Assembly: GCA_016935885.1 (NCBI GenBank)
Contig: JAFGQA010000012.1
Span: 1-7,588, forward strand
Reading direction: 5' to 3'
Length of the DNA stretch: 7,588 bases
Origin: Phycisphaerae bacterium
Lineage (GTDB): Bacteria > Planctomycetota > Phycisphaerae > UBA1845 > UTPLA1
Shown: in pieces, positions 5,597 through 7,588 of the stretch
Position numbering within the stretch: the stretch's first letter is position 1
How the letters are laid out: every line of letters begins with the position of its first letter
Position numbers and translations under genes: made by a program
The notes under the pieces: generated by a model
Told to the model about the DNA's origin: nothing
Seen by the model: only the letters and a program-made list of their open reading frames with translations
The model's database searches: none

Positions 5597-6610
5597 ATGA
5601 AGAAGAAGCGTGTTCTGGCCATCATGCACAAGGACTTGGTGCCCCCCGACAGCATCGAGGGGTTGACCGAGGCCGAGATTGCGCCGTTCAAGACCGAGTA
5701 TGACGTCATCACCGCGTGCCGCACACTGGGTCACGAAGTCAGGTTGTTGGGTATTCAGGGCGACTTGAGCGTTCTGGGCAGGACGATCGAGGAGTGGAAG
5801 CCGCACATTGTTTTCAACCTGCTCGAGGAATTCGACGGCGAAGCGGTGATGGACCAGAACGTGGTGAGTTATCTGGAGCTGCTCAAGCTGCCATACACTG
5901 GCTGCTCTCCGCGCGGGCTGATCCTCGCCCGCGACAAGGGCCTGTCGAAGAAGATTCTGAGCTACCACCGGGTTCGAGTGCCGGCGTTCGCCGTTTTTCC
6001 GAGGCGTAAGGCCGTCAAGCGGCCAAATCGTCTCAAGTTCCCGCTGTTTGTGAAATCACTGGTTGAAGAAGCCTCGCTGGGCATCGCCCAGGCCTCGGTC
6101 GTGGACGATGATGAGAAACTCAAGGAACGCGTGGCGTTCATCCATGACCGGGTGGGCACGGATGCCATCGCTGAGGAGTACATCGAGGGGCGGGAACTCT
6201 ACGTCAGCGTGTTGGGCAATCGCCGGCTCGAGGTATTCCCGATCTGGGAGCTCAAATTCACCAAGGCAGGCGACGATGTTCCCCTGATCGCGACGGCGAA
6301 GGTCAAATTCGATCTGCGATACCAGAGGAAGCTCGGAGTGGAGACGTCCGAGGCAAAAGACCTTGCTCCCGAGGCGGTGAAGGGGATACTCAGGCTGTGC
6401 AAGCGGATCTACCGGAACTTGGGGCTCAGGGGCTACGCCCGAATCGACATGCGCATGACGGCCGAGGGGCAGGTGTATGTGCTGGAGGCCAATCCGAATC
6501 CACAATTGGCCCGTGGAGAGGATTTCGCCGAGGCCGCCCGGGCGGTGAACATTTCCTACGAGCAGCTTATCCAGCGGATCATCAGCCTGGGGCTCGGCCG
6601 GGCTCGGTAG
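5597..6610 (+). CDS. ATP-grasp ligase, D-alanine-D-alanine ligase-like
   Basis: This is a 337-residue ATP-grasp enzyme, expected to activate a carboxylate as acyl phosphate with ATP and join it to an amine. The N-terminal Ddl-like part has FNLLEEFDGE and LPYTGCSPRGLILARDKGLSKK, equivalent to the FNxLHGxxGEDG and IPYTGS..A..xxDK segments of Ddl. The ATP-binding lysine is likely Lys153 (LFVKSL), followed by EASLGI (158-163) and the hinge EEYIEGREL (193-201). Metal ligands are Asp284 (ARIDMRM), Glu297, and Asn299 or Asn301 in LEANPNPQL. True Ddl enzymes have EVNTxPG there, so the NPNP form argues against D-Ala-D-Ala synthesis and for another peptide or amide product. Length is near that of Ddl (about 300-370). 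Translation probably restarts after the metallopeptidase stop 3 bp upstream. No third gene follows in the operon. The precise substrate is unknown. Confidence 0.88.
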   Translation: MKKKRVLAIMHKDLVPPDSIEGLTEAEIAPFKTEYDVITACRTLGHEVRLLGIQGDLSVLGRTIEEWKPHIVFNLLEEFDGEAVMDQNVVSYLELLKLPYTGCSPRGLILARDKGLSKKILSYHRVRVPAFAVFPRRKAVKRPNRLKFPLFVKSLVEEASLGIAQASVVDDDEKLKERVAFIHDRVGTDAIAEEYIEGRELYVSVLGNRRLEVFPIWELKFTKAGDDVPLIATAKVKFDLRYQRKLGVETSEAKDLAPEAVKGILRLCKRIYRNLGLRGYARIDMRMTAEGQVYVLEANPNPQLARGEDFAEAARAVNISYEQLIQRIISLGLGRAR

Positions 6611-6781
6611 GCCGTGTTTTGCGCGGGCCAACGACCCAACCGGCGTGGCCGAGGAGGAGTTCCGCACCAGCCGTCCGCAGAACCGACGGACCGGAGTCTC
6701 GCTAACCATATGTCGGGCAATAGGCTACGGAATCTCGTTGGGCGATTTCATCAGAAACGAAACCTCGGGACTTCGGCAGAG

Positions 6782-6842
6782 CCTGTGAAACCGGCCTCCA
6801 GCCGGTCGGACCGGCAGGATGCTGGTCCCACACAGGGTTTTG
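6782..6842 (+). other. Three-way-junction structured element with trailing T-rich run
   Basis: An outer stem pairs CCTGTG (6782-6787) with CACAGG (6831-6836). Inside are two hairpins: ACCGGC (6790-6795) with GCCGGT (6801-6806), loop CTCCA; and GGACCGGC (6808-6815) with GCTGGTCC (6821-6828), loop AGGAT, one G-U pair. The junctions are only one or two bases. GTTTTGTTA follows. All 20 pairs are read directly from the sequence. It may serve as a terminator for the metallopeptidase/ATP-grasp operon, or be a dispersed palindromic repeat, or the core of a small RNA. Position 172 bp after the operon favours a terminator or repeat. Confidence 0.5.
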
Positions 6843-6867
6843 TTACAGTCCATTAACCTTCCGGGAG

Positions 6868-6896
6868 TGGAGAATCGATATTCTCGTGAGTAGAAT
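6868..6896 (+). promoter_or_regulatory. Candidate sigma-70-type promoter with embedded palindrome
   Basis: TGGAGA (6868-6873, four of six to TTGACA) and TAGAAT (6891-6896, five of six to TATAAT) are separated by the ideal 17 bp. The inverted repeat GAGAAT-CGAT-ATTCTC (6870-6885) overlaps the -35 and fills the spacer, where a bound dimer would block polymerase. Transcription would start near 6903, giving a leader of about 60 nt before ATG 6962. Promoter rules in this lineage are not well known to me, so this stays a candidate. Confidence 0.35.
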
Positions 6897-6961
6897 TGAT
6901 ATCGGGCCCTTTCGCTTGGGATGTTTCCTTTTCAAGAGCGGTCCGCTATGGGTAACACGAC

Positions 6962-7588
6962 ATGCCGGTGGAGACTTTGTTGATCAGCGGCCCGCCCGGA
7001 GGCGGGAAGAGCTTGTTGGCCCGTCTTATTGCGAGCGAAGTGCTCGACTGTCCCGCCCATTACCTTCGCACACATAAGTCGGACGACGGACACACCAATG
7101 CCATCGTCCCGGTCGAGCAAGAGGACGATGATTCTGCGCCGATTTGGGCGTCGTCCTTTACAGTCAGCTATACTCCGGAAAGGGTGTTTGAGACTCTTCC
7201 GGACGGGCTGCGCGAAGTGCGCAAGCTCGACCGCTATGGCTTCGCGATCATAGAGGCTGACGGAGATCCGTCTCTTCGGCACGCGTACCCTTATGACTAC
7301 CGCGTTTTCGTGATGCCCCCGCCTTCTGACGTTCATCAGGTGTTCCGGGACACGTGTGAGGCGACCCATGCCTTGCAGCAGGTGATGCAGGACACGGCCT
7401 CGTTCGCATCGGAGATCTTCGGTCTGTTCAATTCCGCCTGTTTCGACGACGGGGTAGGCGTGGCGCACCACGAAGCGATGTCGACCGGGCCTGCACAGTC
7501 GGCGGTGGAACGACTTGAGATTGCCGAGTCACAAGTCCGCGGTTTCCTCAATTCTCCGTTGGGTGTCGAAATCGCCTCGCGGATTCAG
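6962..7588 (+). CDS. P-loop NTPase of unknown function, 3' end missing
   Basis: The frame stays open from ATG 6962 to the window end, giving 209 codons of an incomplete protein. The first 25 residues form a strand, a Walker A loop GPPGGGKS (10-17) and a helix, so it binds a nucleotide triphosphate. YGFAIIEADGDP (92-103) is a hydrophobic strand ending in acidic residues and may act as Walker B or as a metal site. RHAYPYDYRVFVMPPP and DTASFASEIFGLF follow; they look like conserved family signatures, but I cannot name the family. The layout recalls MobB- or kinase-like small P-loop proteins, without firm support. An in-frame TAA at 6953-6955 makes ATG 6962 the first start; the ribosome site is weak. 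The gene is separate from the ATP-grasp operon and probably has its own promoter at 6868-6896. Confidence 0.75.
   Translation, partial: MPVETLLISGPPGGGKSLLARLIASEVLDCPAHYLRTHKSDDGHTNAIVPVEQEDDDSAPIWASSFTVSYTPERVFETLPDGLREVRKLDRYGFAIIEADGDPSLRHAYPYDYRVFVMPPPSDVHQVFRDTCEATHALQQVMQDTASFASEIFGLFNSACFDDGVGVAHHEAMSTGPAQSAVERLEIAESQVRGFLNSPLGVEIASRIQ

Larger units (their letters stand above)
6611..6961. other. 351-bp non-coding interval
   Basis: I see no credible gene here; the open frames lack ribosome sites and have arbitrary composition. From left to right it holds a small hairpin (GTCCG 6673-6677 with CGGAC 6687-6691, no T-run), the three-way-junction element (6782-6842), and a promoter candidate with embedded palindrome (6868-6896). 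A leader of about 60 nt precedes the last gene. No tRNA or insertion-sequence end was found. Confidence 0.6.

Noticed and set aside
5219..5968. 249-codon minus-strand frame spanning the metallopeptidase/ATP-grasp junction
   Set aside because: It crosses two well-supported genes on the other strand and has no motif or ribosome site.
6614..6856. 80-codon plus-strand frame after the ATP-grasp gene
   Set aside because: Composition is arbitrary, there is no ribosome site, and the frame runs through the three-way-junction structure.

Overview
The window looks like GC-rich chromosomal DNA, most likely from a planctomycete (PVC group), perhaps Phycisphaerae. This is an inference. It rests on the zinc-ribbon membrane protein of a CxxCGYSLRGL / CPECGTPFD type that I associate with those genomes, on short 7- and 8-bp tandem repeats between genes, and on the divergent MnmE. 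No rRNA, tRNA, insertion sequence, phage gene or CRISPR array is visible.

Layout from left to right. A nucleoside hydrolase (92-1024, +) converges on a zinc-ribbon multi-pass membrane protein (1059-2267, -), and a heptanucleotide tandem repeat lies at their junction. An intergenic stretch ending in an octanucleotide tandem repeat leads into mnmE (2489-3922, +), the tRNA wobble-uridine GTPase. Then comes a compact unit that gene callers would usually miss. It has a -10-like TATAAA, a 5' hairpin, a boxA-like sequence, a strong Shine-Dalgarno and a 20-codon polycationic peptide gene (4075-4137), and it ends at a good intrinsic terminator (4256-4293).

A 382-bp gap with a perfect 14-bp palindrome precedes a tight two-gene operon: a putative zinc metallopeptidase (4520-5593) and, 3 bp later, an ATP-grasp ligase of the D-Ala-D-Ala-ligase-like type (5597-6610). 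A second gap of about 350 bp holds a predicted three-way-junction RNA/DNA structure followed by a T-rich run, then a candidate promoter with an embedded palindrome. The last gene (from 6962) is an unrecognised P-loop protein cut off by the window end.

The genes do not form one obvious pathway. The nucleoside hydrolase (nucleobase salvage) and MnmE (tRNA modification) are housekeeping. The most system-like parts are the metallopeptidase/ATP-grasp pair, which suggests making and trimming of a peptide or amide-linked product, and the small lysine-rich peptide unit with its own structured leader and terminator. Functions beyond the enzyme class are inference.
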